DNA of 64,000 nt from Hirundichthys speculiger. Its lineage: Eukaryota > Chordata > Actinopteri > Beloniformes > Exocoetidae. Under the pieces are notes generated by a model that was given only the letters and a program-made list of their open reading frames with translations, was not told the origin of the DNA and ran no database searches. The stretch covers positions 186,001 to 250,000 of the forward strand of contig JAGFBZ010000559.1 of the NCBI GenBank assembly GCA_018398805.1, given 5' to 3'. A program made the position numbers and the translations under genes. Below, piece by piece: positions 33,801 through 45,649 of the stretch; within the stretch, counting starts at the first letter, position 1; each line of letters starts with the position of its first letter.

Positions 33801-36800
33801 GGGGAGCGTGAAAACATGAGATGAAACGTGGCAACAAGAGAGAGATTCTTGATCAGATGTACAGATACAGTTCAGGACTGAAACTTCTTTGTGTCTTAGA
33901 TGTTAGAGCTGCTCGTTCTTGAAATTCTTGTCTTGGTGTGACCTGCATGTGAGATATGAAGACCGGACTATCAGGGGTTTGTTTATTGAAATATTTCTTT
34001 CAGGAGCAGATTCCTGTCAACAGATCTACTAGTTATTTACTTCCGCTTCTTTTTTTTGTATCAGAGTTTGAACATTACTCCTTTTTATCTTGATTTTGTA
34101 CACTAATTACGATCCAGCATGTGAGGAAACGTACTTTGATCAGTAAATACACACCGCTGGAGTGTGTAGATCAGGGATCTAGATCCAGTCCTGGAGGGCC
34201 ACTGTCCTGCATTTTTTAGATGTTTCCCCGCTTCAGCACACCTGATTCAGGTGAGAAAAATGACTGGGACATCCATTAACATGGAGCTTTCTTGTGCAGA
34301 CCTTGCAGAGGCTGCCGACAAAGGTGGTGATAACCCTAACCCCATTCATTTGAATCAGGTGTGCTGAAGCAGGGAAACATCTAAGGTATGCAGGACAGCG
34401 GCCCTCGAGGACTGGAGTTTGACACCCCTGGTGTAGATGATCAGGTGATGGCATGGAAACCTCCCATCAGCCCACCTGGGTCTCTTTAAGGACACAGTCA
34501 TGTGTTAAAATGGCTCAGACTGGTGCCACAGCGCCCTCTGGTGCATTTCTACTGCAGGTGCATGTTGCAGTTCAGGGAGTTTTTTTTAGCTTTTCAGCTG
34601 CTTCTGACCCTTGAAGTTTTAGAGGAAATATATTGATGCTTCAGAATGTCATAAATGCTGAGACTCAGCTCTTTAGATAAAAGCTTATTTTCATTCTCGC
34701 ATCAGGGATTTTACTTTAGTAGAGTGAAACATGTGGATTCTCAGGAGACGCTATAAGACATTATCTTGGTTTTTAAAGTAGACACTTGGACTTTCTTTAC
34801 TGCAGCTCCATGTCTTGCAGTGGTCTTTCCTGTTCATTTTTAACTATTTAATTTCTGTATGTGGCTCACTGGCTGTATATTCTCATTATCTCTGCATATT
34901 TGCAGGTCACATGTTACAGAGTTCATGAAAACTGGAGACATTTCAGTATAAAGGATGAATGAACTCTGGGCTGAATGAACCAGTGGATCTGACTGGGACC
35001 ATACCAGGAGGTGCAGAACTGTTTCCTTCATGGTCACGGTGTCTGTTTGCTCTGCAGGCCGGAAACTACACCTTCAACAGAGCCAAGCTGATGAACGCCG
35101 GCTTCCGGGAGGCCATGAGGGAGGAGGACTGGGACTGTCTTTTCTTCCATGACGTGGACCTCATTCCAGAGGACGACCGCAACACCTACACCTGCGACGC
35201 CAACCCCAAGCACGCGGCCATCGCCATGGACAAGTTCGGCTACAAGTAGGTTCGCTCTTCATCTCACATGTTCCCACGTCTCCTGGGGGAGTCTCACCTG
35301 TCTCTTCACGTTCCTCATCCGCTCCAGGCTTCCGTACAAGATGTACTTTGGAGGCGTGTCGGCTCTGTCGCCGCTGCACTACCTGAAAATGAACGGGTTT
35401 CCCAACAACTACTGGGGCTGGGGGGGGGAGGACGACGACATCGGAGTCAGGTGAGATGGACGACGGTGCATCTGCAGGCATCTGCTGCACTTAGGGCCAG
35501 ATTAAAACCTACTGTGATCCATTTCCTGTCTTCTCAGAGTGTCTCTGGCAGGGATGTACATCACTCGTCCGTCGCTGAAGGTCGGCCGCTACAAGATGAT
35601 CAAGCACAAGCTGGACAAAGGCAACGACGTGAACCCAAAGAGGTACGGTCGATGAAGTGGGTCAAGAAGCTCAAAAAATCTACTCCGGTGTCTCCGCTTT
35701 TCAACACAGCGGATTAAAAAAAAAAAAAAATCAGTTTAGAGGCAGAACAGTCGAAAGCTTTGGACTCATCGAACTGCAGCCTCTGCTAGCAGCTATGTTG
35801 GACCCTGATGTGCACCTCTCCCCAAATGTAGCTCCACGTTCATGCAGGAAACGTGAGTGGTTGGCCTGGGATTTATTCTTTGTGGTGACTCAAGCTCAAC
35901 ATTTATCAGCATCAGCTCACGTATGATATACTGCAGTGATTCCCAAAGTGTGGGCCGCGGCCCCCTGGTGGGCCGTCATGGAACTGCAGGTGGGCCGTGA
36001 GAAGTCATTAAAAATAAACAATGTTTTAAATCCTCGATTTAAAAAAAAAAAAAAAAAAAAAAAATATAGATATATATATATATATATATATATTCCCAAT
36101 TACTGTAGAAATATTCATGACATGATTGAAAAAAATATTTAGAAGTAATAAAACAAACCAGTTAAGTGTTATTCTACTCTCATCTTAACTTAACCCTCCT
36201 ATTATGTTGCGGGTCAAATTGACCCGTTTTGAAAATCAAAAATAAAAAAAAAATAGTTTAAAGTATTTTTTCAGGATAAAACGTATTCTGCTTGGCTTAA
36301 TTAGTCTAATCAACATATAAAATAAAAATTGTTCATGTAACATATTTGCAACCCCCCTCTCCACGTTTATGTTACATAGATTATGTTCAGGTCAATTTGA
36401 CCCAGCAGCCAAAATGGAGACTTAAAGGGGTTATAAGTATCTAATATAATAGTTTTTTTTTTTTTCTTTGCAACTGTGACCCCCATTTCTCCCCAGTTTC
36501 ACACCCTCTCCTTTGGGTCGTGCTTGACATGACATGTGGTCTCAGAAGGCAGAATATAACCTGTGACAATTTTTTCACAAGCTGCAACTTGAGTCAGGGA
36601 CTTCTAAAGAGAAAGCTCACGATGGTTGGAGCGGTCCAAAAGAACCAGTGTGAACTCTCTGCTGAGCTGCTGGTAACCAAGAACCGGACCCCTGAGTCCT
36701 CCATGTCTGCCTTCACAGACACCTCAGACCAAGAGCCTTTCTGCCCCAAAAAGGAGGGAAATTTCAAAATGTCATGAGCACTTTGGATAAAAAGTCTGAA

Positions 36801-38401
36801 ATCAGCTCAAGAGAAGATCAGAAACCAAGTATGATCCCTACAATGCCACCAAAGTGAGGGGTGGATCATTTAGACCAAGTCATTGGGTCTAAAAGCACCA
36901 AACGAATGACTGAAAGCTGACCGCTGGTCATCTTTTATAACATGACTGATAGATCAACCTACAACGCATTTGTCATTTGGAAGGAGATCTTTCCAGAGTA
37001 GAACCCATCAAAGCTCTGCAAGGAGCACATCTTCTGTCTAAGCTTCTGTCTCCAGCAGACCTCCATGACCCTGCACAGGAATAAGTGGGTTGGATAATGG
37101 ATGGATGGATTTCTGGTTTTACACATTGCGTAGTATTTATTGTCACAACGTGATGACATGTCACTTGTGTGCAGTGGAGACTCACAGACACACATATGAA
37201 CACACCATGTTCATTTTGTTAATCTGTTAGTTTGATTTTTCTTATTTTATTACTTTCTGGTTCAAAAACAATTCTTCAGTTTTCTTTCATTGTAAATTCA
37301 GTAGATTTTGATTTTAATTCAGCTGGTCAATTTGATCCAGAAGATGAGGTTTTCTTGTGCTAATTTATCAACATCACCCCAAAAAAAAAGTTGAAAATAT
37401 AGAATAATTACAAAAAAAGTCAATGTTAGATTGAACTATTGTATTTTATAGATCGGTCTTTCCAATGCACATCTAAAAATGTTTTAACATTAATTAAAAA
37501 AAGAAAACGAGTGAATAATTACCATTGAACCATGATCTGTGAGAGGTAAAGAACAACAATGCACTAAATATTGATTTAAATAGTTAGTGATGGAGTTAAT
37601 AATGAGATATAAACAGTGTTTATTTGGGAGTTTTTAGTTTTTAGATACTTTTGGATGATCAAACATTTCCTGGGTCAAATTGACCCGGGAACATAATTGC
37701 TGTTCCTCCGAAACGAACATAACAGGAGGGTTAATATGACAAGTGCAACCTTATTTGTTGACCCCTTACATTAATATCGGGACGTAGCTTCTTGTCTTGT
37801 GTTTTGACCACAGTTGTGATTAAAGGTTTCGGTGGGCCGCAGAGATTTTTCACATTTCAAATTGGGCCTTGGTATTCTGAAGTTTGGGAATGGCTGCTAT
37901 ACTGCATTTGCTCCGTTGTAAGTTTGAGGTGCATAATGAAGTTCAGCTCTGCAGGTAGGAACCACACTGCCCTCTGGTGGTTGGTGGTGTAATTACAGAG
38001 TGACACAAACTAGAATAAACACCAAAGAGGACTCGGGACCGTGCGTAGCCTACACAGAAGCATGAGTCAGGTTAAAGTGACGCGCTGAGTGTTTTCTGGA
38101 GGTTTCCGTGTGCTCTCGCAGACCCAGTAACGGTTTTTTCCCAGTAAAAGTGACATTTCTCTGCTCTGCCTCCAGATTCAACATGCTGGCCAAGACGCGT
38201 CAGACCTGGAAGCAGGACGGGATGAACACGGTCGAATACGAGGTCATCTCGCGGGACTACCTGCCCCTCTACACCAACATCACCGTCAACATCGGCACGG
38301 AGGCCGGGCTGCACCCGCTGGTAAAGACGCCGGCGCGTCCTCACAAGGCTGCAGAGAAAGCTGCGCCAGAGACGAAGGGGAAACGCCCCCAGGCGGAGTA
38401 A
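27610..38401 (+). CDS. b4galt3: Beta-1,4-galactosyltransferase 3, six coding exons
   Basis: This Golgi type II membrane enzyme transfers galactose from UDP-Gal to terminal GlcNAc of glycoprotein and glycolipid chains. Exons are 27610-27883, 33503-33738, 35058-35245, 35328-35450, 35538-35642 and 38176-38401. All have GT/AG boundaries with compatible phases and join to 383 codons plus stop (human enzyme 393). Seen in the protein: a short cytosolic tail and hydrophobic anchor at about residues 9-25, a stem with NST, NRT and NLS sites, the DVD metal-binding motif at 202-204, WGWGGEDDD at 262-270 and a metal-ligand histidine at 297. Orthology rests on DVYSNLSHL in the stem, GIQLVVM in the anchor and a basic C-terminal tail after LYTNIT, all typical of family member 3. 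The start is the first ATG, in a GCCGCCATG context; a second ATG lies 6 bp on. No frame damage. Confidence 0.93.
27884..31870 (+). other. b4galt3: b4galt3 intron 1, left part
   Basis: This is the first 4 kb of intron 1, which runs to 33502. It contains a possible Tc1-type terminus near 27969 (ACAGTCCTGTTCAAAAGTTC) without a recognised partner, a poly(T) at 28644-28661, and an apparently unique segment at 29050-31860. I found no credible alternative exon. Open frames at 28504-29038 and 30718-31086 are unsupported. Confidence 0.5.
28297..28352 (+). repeat. 26-bp tandem duplication in intron 1
   Basis: ATTCCAGGTGATCGCAGGTT plus GGGAG(G/C) occurs twice, head to tail. Confidence 0.9.
31872..32055 (-). 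mobile_element. tRNA-derived SINE in b4galt3 intron 1
   Basis: On the minus strand it begins GGCTGTCCTTGGTAGCTCAG (A box TAGCTCAGTGG) with B box GGTTCAACTCCCGG and ends in a T-run at 31872 on the + strand. Flanks TAAGTTGGA (31863-31871) and TGAGTTGGA (32056-32064) match at 8 of 9, an L1-type target duplication. Confidence 0.85.
32330..32805 (+). repeat. GATC-dense degenerate tandem repeat
   Basis: CAGGATCAGATCT and variants recur about 20 times. Three consecutive exact 21-bp units (AGTCAGGATCAGATCTGTTG plus G) lie near 32693-32757. Because 21 is divisible by three, a frame encoding ESGSDLL repeats stays open for 163 codons. I regard this as non-coding. Confidence 0.88.
33503..33738 (+). CDS. 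b4galt3: b4galt3 coding exon 2
   Basis: Encodes residues 92-170, including NPMVVRGGRYRPPDC, the IIPHRHREHHL nucleotide-sugar-binding motif and LHPFLQRQQLNYGIYVIHQ, all conserved in the family. Acceptor TGCAG|GAGG, donor CACCAG|GTGATG. Confidence 0.93.
33739..35057 (+). other. b4galt3: b4galt3 intron 2
   Basis: Apart from the 259-bp MITE, no feature is recognised. The branch and tract before exon 3 are ordinary (GTTTGCTCTGCAG). Confidence 0.6.
34172..34430. mobile_element. hAT MITE with GTGTAGAT target duplication, intron 2
   Basis: This 259-bp palindromic element has ends CAGGGATCTAGATCCAGTCC and the inverse of CAGGGGTGTCAAACTCCAGT. The perfect 8-bp duplication GTGTAGAT lies at 34164-34171 and 34431-34438. 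Long internal inverted repeats contain the CAGCACACCTGATTCA core. Related fragments lie at 60775-60830 and 61390-61570. Confidence 0.92.
35058..35245 (+). CDS. b4galt3: b4galt3 coding exon 3: DVD motif
   Basis: Encodes residues 171-232 and two bases of 233: NYTFNRAKLMN, then FFHDVDLIPEDDRNTYTC. The DVD triad binds Mn2+ and UDP-galactose in this family. Donor ACAA|GTAGGT. Confidence 0.93.
35328..35450 (+). CDS. b4galt3: b4galt3 coding exon 4: acceptor-binding loop
   Basis: Encodes residues 233-274, with LPYKMYFGGVSAL and NGFPNNYWGWGGEDDD, the mobile tryptophan loop and acidic acceptor site. The preceding intron is only 82 bp. Confidence 0.93.
35538..35642 (+). CDS. b4galt3: b4galt3 coding exon 5: metal-ligand histidine
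   Basis: Encodes residues 274-308 plus two bases of 309, with YITRPSLKVGRYKMIKHK. The histidine at 297 aligns with the third metal ligand of the family. The preceding intron is 87 bp. Donor AAGAG|GTACGG. Confidence 0.93.
36194..37730 (+). mobile_element. piggyBac element, 1537 bp, with TTAA duplication
   Basis: It is flanked by TTAA at 36190-36193 and 37731-37734. The ends CCCTCCTATTATGTT and AACATAACAGGAGGG are inverted, and each has an internal GGTCAAATTGACCC palindrome nearby. It carries a decayed transposase fragment on the + strand. TTAA targets and CCCTCCT-type ends are characteristic of piggyBac. Confidence 0.93.
36510..37080 (+). pseudogene. piggyBac transposase fragment (PGBD-like)
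   Basis: The frame from about 36529 reads GLRRQNITCDNFFTSCNLSQ, then LLKRKLTMVGAVQKNQCELS, LVTKNRTPESSMSAFTDTSD and PKKEGN. This corresponds to the central catalytic part of piggyBac transposases, including the CDNFFTS block with a catalytic aspartate. After a frameshift near 36775 it continues MSTLDKKSEISSREDQKP, then after stops VIFYNMTDRSTYNAFVIWKE. The N-terminal half and the C-terminal cysteine-rich domain are missing, so it is inactive. About 190 codons survive. Confidence 0.85.
38176..38401 (+). CDS. b4galt3: b4galt3 coding exon 6: C-terminus and tail
   Basis: Encodes residues 309-383 and the TAA stop. FNMLAKTRQTWKQDGMNTVE and LYTNITVNIG close the catalytic fold. The final 30 residues are Lys/Pro/Ala-rich, the tail extension typical of this family member. 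Confidence 0.93.
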
Positions 38402-40035
38402 TCCCGTCTCTGAGGACGGCCAGGGCTGCGTCTTCTTCTTCTGTAGTTTGAGGAGACGTGACGACTCTTCCTGCAGGGGCGGAAGTGAAAACCTGAACTC
38501 TGACGTGACGGCTCTTCGCTCCTGTGACGCCGTCACATCCGATTATTCCTCCAAAGGAGCCGCTGCACAGAGAGGAGAAAAGTTGGACTCTATGAGTTTG
38601 TGTATTTACGGCGCTGTGGTCGCTGCTTAAACCTCGAGGCCTTAGATCAGTTTTTTTCTCTTTCCACTTGTACCTTACTGTGTGTGGGACCTTGTGTTTA
38701 AAGGAGCATCAGTGAAAAGAGCTTCTGACAGACCAGCACACACCCTTCCAGTCACACTGCAGCAGCAGCTCCAGATCTGCCCACGCTCCCAGCGGCGCCA
38801 CCAGCTCCAGATCTGCCCACGCTCCCAGCGGCGCCACCAGCTCCAGCTCCAGTGTGTCGACTCAGCCTTTCATACTTTGTCTTGATTTTTATACATTTCA
38901 GCACATCCTAGCATCTCTGACTGGATTTATTTCCTGCGTTTGCCATGTTTAAAGCAGATGTTTTTTTTTTTTTTTTTACCAGTTCTCCGCTTTCACACTA
39001 GCTGCTAAATTCTCATCCAAGTCTTTTTATACAGACGCGTTGATCCTGCTCAGCCGCTGGAAACGTCCTCAGAGCTCCTGCAGCACGTTCAGTCTGAGTA
39101 ATCATCCTCTCATGGCAGGAGACAGACGTGAAGTGGTGAGAGCTCAGGCAGCGATCAGTCACATTTATTCAGCCGTCAGCTGCTCGGCTGACAGACCACA
39201 TCATGGAGGCTTTGTGGGTTTGTTTGTTTTTTTTTTTTTTTGCATGTTCTTTGTAGTCTTGTCTGATTTTACTCAAAGCTGACGTTATATCACTTTAGTA
39301 TATTACAGATTTTTTTTAAAGTAATTTTTCCAAGACTGCACACTGTAAGAAACTGACCTGATGTTAGACATTGAAAGTCACTGATAGTTTCTGAGACCAC
39401 TCTTGACAGACGGACCGGTTGTTCTTCAGTAACCAATCACGTGTGTCCGACTGCACTTGGGTTTGACCCCCCCCCGGCTTCTGTTCTTCCTCTCCGACGG
39501 CTGATTGTGTACACGGGAGCAAGTCCCTTTACCCCGGCAGAAGAAACCAAAGACGAGTGAAAAGCTGCGAGGGATTTTGAAGTGCTAAGTAAAATGTAAA
39601 TGACTTGTGAACCCTGGAAAGGACTTTTTATGCTCTCCATATCAGTGCGTGAGTGTTTGAGGTGGACGCGTGAGCTCTGAGAGACTGTGAGTGAGTTTTC
39701 TTTGGGTTTTTTTTTTTGTCCTTTTTAAAGACAGCTCTATACTGTAATCTGATTTTGTTTGGACGTAAATCGAAGCTACTTTGGCCTTAGCAGCACGCAG
39801 TCCTCGTGTGTTTGCGTGCACGTAATTATCATGAGTGAGCCCCTTAGTTGTAGTTTGAAAGTGCTCGACGCAGAAGTGGACCTGAGAGCGCCGAGTCTGA
39901 GATTTTCAGGCTGAAGGTATCTGATGTGGTGCTGAAACTGAGGGTAATGCTGATTCTTCTGCTCTCTTTGTGACTTCTGCACACTCCAGCGTGGCCTTAA
40001 ATTCATTAATAAACTGATCATTCACAGTGAAGCCT
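38402..40035 (+). other. b4galt3: b4galt3 3' untranslated region
   Basis: About 1.6 kb follow the stop up to AATAAA at 40008-40013, which has a GT-rich element (GTGTTTGTGTCC) about 20 bp further on. It includes a 36-bp direct duplication at 38767-38838 (CAGCTCCAGATCTGCCCACG... ), T-runs at 38961-38978 and 39225-39241, and a C-run near 39468. No competing canonical AATAAA was noticed closer to the stop. Confidence 0.7.
40008..40013 (+). terminator. b4galt3: Polyadenylation signal AATAAA
   Basis: Canonical hexamer with a downstream GT-rich tract, in the right place to end the b4galt3 transcript. Confidence 0.65.
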
Positions 40036-40442
40036 CTGTGTTTGTGTCCTGATGCTCTGAGATGCTGTTGGGGCCGGTGGAAATTCTGCCCCCTGGTGGT
40101 CTTTGTTCTCCGTAACCGTCAACTTCAGTGATTTACTAGAAAACATTAAAACTCACCAAAGCACTGGGAACATTGAATGTTTTGTTCATGATGATCATAA
40201 GAGTCCCATGTAGTTGTTAGTTGTACACTCACTGGCCACTTTATTAGATCAACATGTTCAATTGGTTGTCAAGACAAATAGTTGTGGGAATGATGATTAG
40301 CTCTGCAGTGAGAAATAAATGGAAATGCTAATTATCAAAACTAGTTCCTGATTACAAAGTTTTAGATAAAATAAGTGAACAATCAGTAATGAACAGAATA
40401 CAGTCTCCTACTAGGTGGTATCAAGAGTGTGGATCCTGGCTC

Positions 40443-41258
<816 letters not shown>

Positions 41259-41559
41259 TATGTTTTTTTTTCTTTTGGTATATTTTCAAACTGCATCTGT
41301 TTTTACTGTGTTGATGTCTGAGACAAACAATAAAACAACAACACCGGAAAACAGAAGAGTAGCTGAATGTATTTTCATCATAAATGATCATAAATAATAG
41401 TAATAATAATAATAAGAAGAAATGTATCAAGCAACGTGTCATTATGTTAAACAGACTCGCTTGAAAGATTTTGAGTTTCTGAAAGCGCCACTCCAGCTGA
41501 TGAACGACCAGGTGGTGTATTCCTGGTATGACGCCACACCAGCAGGTGGCGCTGCTGCA

Positions 41560-41684
41560 CCACCTGCTCGTTCAACAACCGCCTCTCGGCGCTAGAAAGA
41601 GGAAGAGTTCTGTCAGTTCATCGGTCCGTTAACAGCTGCTCGTCGGTCCGCGGCCACATCGTCCCGGGGAAGTGATCTCTAACA
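41560..41684 (+). promoter_or_regulatory. Probable promoter/5' UTR of the first zinc-finger locus
   Basis: A CpG-containing GC-rich patch directly precedes the exon that starts at 41685. No TATA box is apparent. Confidence 0.4.
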
Positions 41685-41854
41685 ATGTCTCAGCCTCGGT
41701 ATCCGGGAGAGGTTTCCAGAGATCCGTTAACTGTTGAAGACATGTCCGGAGAGTCTGAAAAAACGGACGTTAAACACGAGGAGGAGGAGAGCGACCGTCA
41801 GCGCGGACTGATGAGCTTCAGATGGAAAGATGAAGGAGAAGTTTCACAGAGTCG
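41685..41854 (+). pseudogene. Zinc-finger locus 1, N-terminal exon with +1 frameshift
   Basis: The ATG frame runs to FRWKDEGEVSQS at the GTATGT donor in phase 2, but both downstream finger exons need phase 1. Reading from one base further in GGAGAAG gives KFHRV and a phase-1 end, matching the family pattern (WKPEIKLHRI then D/E). So one extra base sits in the exon's 3' part. Confidence 0.65.
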
Positions 41855-42261
41855 GTATGTAACACCTTCTGTGGTCTGAATCAGCTGATACGTGTGTTTC
41901 CACACATGTAGAAAACTAATAAGGTCTGTGAGTTACGTTTATTACTGTTCTGTCAGTTAGACACCGTCCTCCTCTTCTGCTTTGCTAACCGATACTGAGA
42001 ATCAGTGCAGGATTGTTTTCAATAGTTTCCAAATTATTGAAAGCTATTGAACCCATGGATAAAAAAAGAACACAAGCCGAATTGTAGTACTAAAAAAGAC
42101 GCATAAGACGCGCCTGATTTTATTGCGTTTAAGAGCTTCTTCTGATTTATATTAATACTTTTATTGAAAAGTCGATTTTTTTTTAACGGAATCCAACCCA
42201 CGTGACTTAAAATTGGAGCCTTGTAGTACTACAAGAGACAAATCTCATTGGATCAGAGGTT

Positions 42262-42515
42262 TAGTTCAATTCAGTTCAATTCAATTTTATTTGTATAGCG
42301 TCTGTTACAATGACAATTGTCTCTAGGTGCTTTACAGAGACCCAGATCATGACCCCCGAGCAAATATCAGTCACTGAAATTATAATTTTAAATCCAATCA
42401 ATGATAATGGCAAGTAAAAAAAAACTCCCACATAGGGAGAAAAAAACCTTTTAAGCCAAACAGTGGCAAGGAAAAACTCCACTTTAAGAGGAAGAAACCT
42501 TGAGCAGGACCTGGT
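42262..42515 (+). repeat. TCAATTCAATTTTATTT repeat family, copy 3
   Basis: The longest copy. After GACAATTGTCTCTAGGTGCT and CATGACCCCCGAGCAAATAT it continues to the typical end AGTGGCAAGGAAAAACTCC, GAGGAAGAAACCTTGAGCAG. Confidence 0.8.
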
Positions 42516-43498
42516 TTAGTGGACCAAATGTAGCAACAAAGATTTATTCAGTCAGTATTTTGTCTAAATGGTTAAATCCAACAGAGCAGTGCAGCCATCT
42601 CTAAAACTGACAAATGACTTAGTTCACACAGATAAATGACTTCAGTCACTCAGATAACTCCTAGTCAAAAAGAGGAACTAGAGCATCTTCATCTGCTCCA
42701 CAACCAGAATCTGTCAGCACCGGAACAAAAGGGTTTCTGGGAGCATCCAGTTTCCTGGACTGGTAGTAAAACAGTCTGGACGTCTGGAACCAACACCTGA
42801 CAGTCCTGATTACTGTTACAGAGCAGCTGCACTTCTCCTTCACACACTAATGAGACAAATGGATCTGTTTTTAATCCCAGAAATATTTAAATTCACACAG
42901 TTTAAAAAGATAATGTTATATGTCATGGATGTTTGAGGCTCAGTGATACTTCAGCTGTTTACTTCCTCACTGGAGGTTTGGTCGGTCTGATCATTGTGAC
43001 CTTGGTTGTTAGCAGCTGCTGTTGTGTTCATGCTCTGCTGAGATAACGAACTGTTGCCTTTGTTTCAGATCTTGTTTTTGTAACATTAACTGATATTTTA
43101 GTAGAGTGCCAAGAGCAGAGTTGATAATCCAGATTGCAAGGACATTATGGCCTCAAGTCACAGTGGATGCTGCTCATACACTCAACTATTGCAACGGTGG
43201 TGGGAGTAAAAACACTAAAGTCGAATAGAGTTTGCCATCCAGTCTCTAACGTTGCAGCTCTGATGTCATCCTGTTATTACCCACCCAGAGACTCCATCTC
43301 AGCCCCCAAGACTTTTGGACATAGTTAGTGAGCTCTGACGGGTGCTAGCTAGCTGGACCTGCTCTCTGTTGACCCATGCTCTACTGGAATCACAAGAGTG
43401 AATAATTCAGGCCATTGCAGGAGTCGACACAAACCTCAAACACACCACTGGTGCACTCGTAAACATAAATCAGACATTAAAAGAATTAGTTAAAATTA
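42516..43498. other. Intron of zinc-finger locus 1, no feature seen
   Basis: Moderate-complexity sequence with no recognised element or exon. Confidence 0.4.
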
Positions 43499-44345
43499 GG
43501 GATGCACGATAACTGTTTTTTTAAACCGATACTGATGACCGATAACTTTCAGCTCCTAAAGGCCGATACTGATAACCAATAACACACACATATACCTAAG
43601 ATCATTACATCAATACTATGAACAAAACCAAAAACAGTTTTGACTCTTTAAATGAACAGATATTTATTTTTTCAAATGAAAAACTATTGACAAGCCTCTC
43701 AAACATTTTCATAAAGCTATCAAACAAACCTATTTGATATCTCACATCAACTTAAATAAGGTTCATTACTGACTGATATATTAAAAAAAAAGGCTCCTTG
43801 AACTGATGGAAATACATGCATCAGAATTACTAACTGAAAAAATGCATTATAAATGACAAAAAAAATAAAAATAAAATAATGCACAGTGTATAGTGTACTG
43901 ACACAAGCTTGACTTGTCTGTGTAAATAAACTGAAAAAGTGCACTCCATATTAACAAAAAATTACGTTTAAAGGATTTTGGCTTGTGGTTCCATTTAAAT
44001 AAATACCTTTTAATTAAAGTAAATGAGGTTTAGTAGTTTTTATTTTTATCTCATGGAAGCTTTAGATGAGAGAGATGATGGCGATGAGAGGAGAGGGGAG
44101 CGGAGCGGAGGGGTTGACTTGCTGCTGGCTTGCTCACGTTAGCTCATGTTAGCTCATGTTAGGGTGATTTCAAAACTCCATGGAAGCGACGGTTATGTTT
44201 CAGGTGGCTGATCAGGTTTGACGTATTAAAGCTTGTGCTATTTTTCCGTCCTTCGCTTGGAGAATTTGTCACAAATAACCAGTGAACTATCTTCCTCGGA
44301 AACTTTTAACAAAGTTCTACACCATCGCCGCCATGTTTTTTTTTT
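43499..44345 (-). mobile_element. Decayed hAT element with BED-finger relic
   Basis: AGGGATGCACGATAACTG at 43499 is a typical hAT terminus, followed by CCGATACTGAT repeats. On the minus strand 44290 down to 44165 reads VHWLFVTNSPSEGRKNSTSF and NTSNLISHLKHNRRF, the second half of a BED zinc finger of ZBED-type hAT transposases, with the zinc ligands partly lost. The opposite terminus was not located. AT-rich remainder. Confidence 0.6.
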
Positions 44346-45649
44346 TTTTCCAGCCCACTGTTCCACAATGCTGCATTCAAGGTGTAATGTAAATTCCTCT
44401 GTTCCCTCGTTTGCAAGTCGTTCTTTTGGCCTTATCTATTTTTTCTATTTTGTATGTGTAAAATGTGGGAAAATACTGCGAATGTCAATTAAAGTCAGCA
44501 ACTACTAAAATCTGGTCTGAACGACAGCTCGACTGGGCTGCGTATTGACTGGTCCTGGTTCTGGCTCTTCATCACTTCACAGAGTGCTTTCCCATCCATC
44601 ACTGCTGTTTGTCAGGATGTATGGAGTCGAGGGTTGATCCAGGCCACTTCACCACAACAGATTCTTCTGAAAATCCTTCCCATTGGCATATACCAGTTCT
44701 TGCTCAGATGACACCTTTATAGTTGTGTGTGTGTGTGTGTGTGTGCAGTCAGTCACTCCAGTTACATTAGGAAAAGAGTCTGTCGCTGCAAATGAATGTT
44801 TGCCTGGTCAGCTGCATTGTATGGGAACCATAAGTACCTGGCGTCATGCAATGATCCCCTTCCAGTTAGACCAGTTAGACTTATTTCTAACTGGTCTTTA
44901 AACTCTCTTTGGAAGGACCCGGTTATCAGGAACATTTGAGGACAAATGCAGCTTCATCCAATCAGAACTTGTTATCATATCTGATAGAAACAATCATGGT
45001 GGTTTCACTAGAATTATACATATGAGTCTAGTTCCTTGAGCCTCATGGCCTTTAAGACGGGAACCTGCTGTATCGATGAACACAGGTGGACATGTTGACT
45101 AGTGGTGGACATGTTGACTAGTGGTACAGGCTGGATGAATAACAGAGAAACTATCAAAGGTGTCCAGAGATGATGACTGTGCCCACAGGACCTCTGAAAA
45201 ATCCAAAAAATATGTTCTTTAAAACTATATTTAAGAAATAAAAACAATGAAAAAAGTACAGATAGAATATAAATTAGTGTTCACCTTTTATTTAAATTAA
45301 TAACCAAGAAACATGATATTACCATCAAAACAAACCAGTTTATTGGCGTGTTTACAATAGAAATAATATATCAAATAGCAGAAGTATGTTTAAAAGTCAT
45401 ATTGTCATTATTGAAACACTTTCTGTTGTGATATAAACTGTTATTGAATTATTGTCCAGCATATGTTTTGAATCAAAATCGTAATATTGTTTCAGTTCAT
45501 GATCGTGACGAGACAATCATTTCTATTCAAATCAGATCAGTTAGGAACTAAAATATCATTTAAATTTTTTTTTATATTTGGGTTCAGCTAGACAGATGAA
45601 AAAATACAACCTGGTCCTTCAGTAAAAATAACCTACAAAAGACCACTTG

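Larger units (their letters stand above)
35934..37896 (+). mobile_element. hAT MITE, CAGTGATTCCCAAAG family, copy 2, interrupted
   Basis: Left end CAGTGATTCCCAAAGTGTGG, right end CTGAAGTTTGGGAATGGCTG. Target duplication ATATACTG (35926-35933) against CTATACTG (37897-37904), 7 of 8. The MITE proper is about 420 bp and is split by a piggyBac element at 36194-37730. It contains an A-run plus TA microsatellite at 36039-36092. Confidence 0.9.
35643..38175 (+). other. b4galt3: b4galt3 intron 5, mostly nested transposons
   Basis: About 2 kb of this 2.5-kb intron is one hAT copy with a piggyBac copy inside it, itself within a piece of the composite repeat also seen at 6440-8300. A 14-A run is at 35717-35730. 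Confidence 0.85.

Noticed and set aside
41685..41879. Intact 64-codon small protein
   Set aside because: The end of the frame runs into the intron past a good donor; the exon matches a zinc-finger N-terminus with an extra base.
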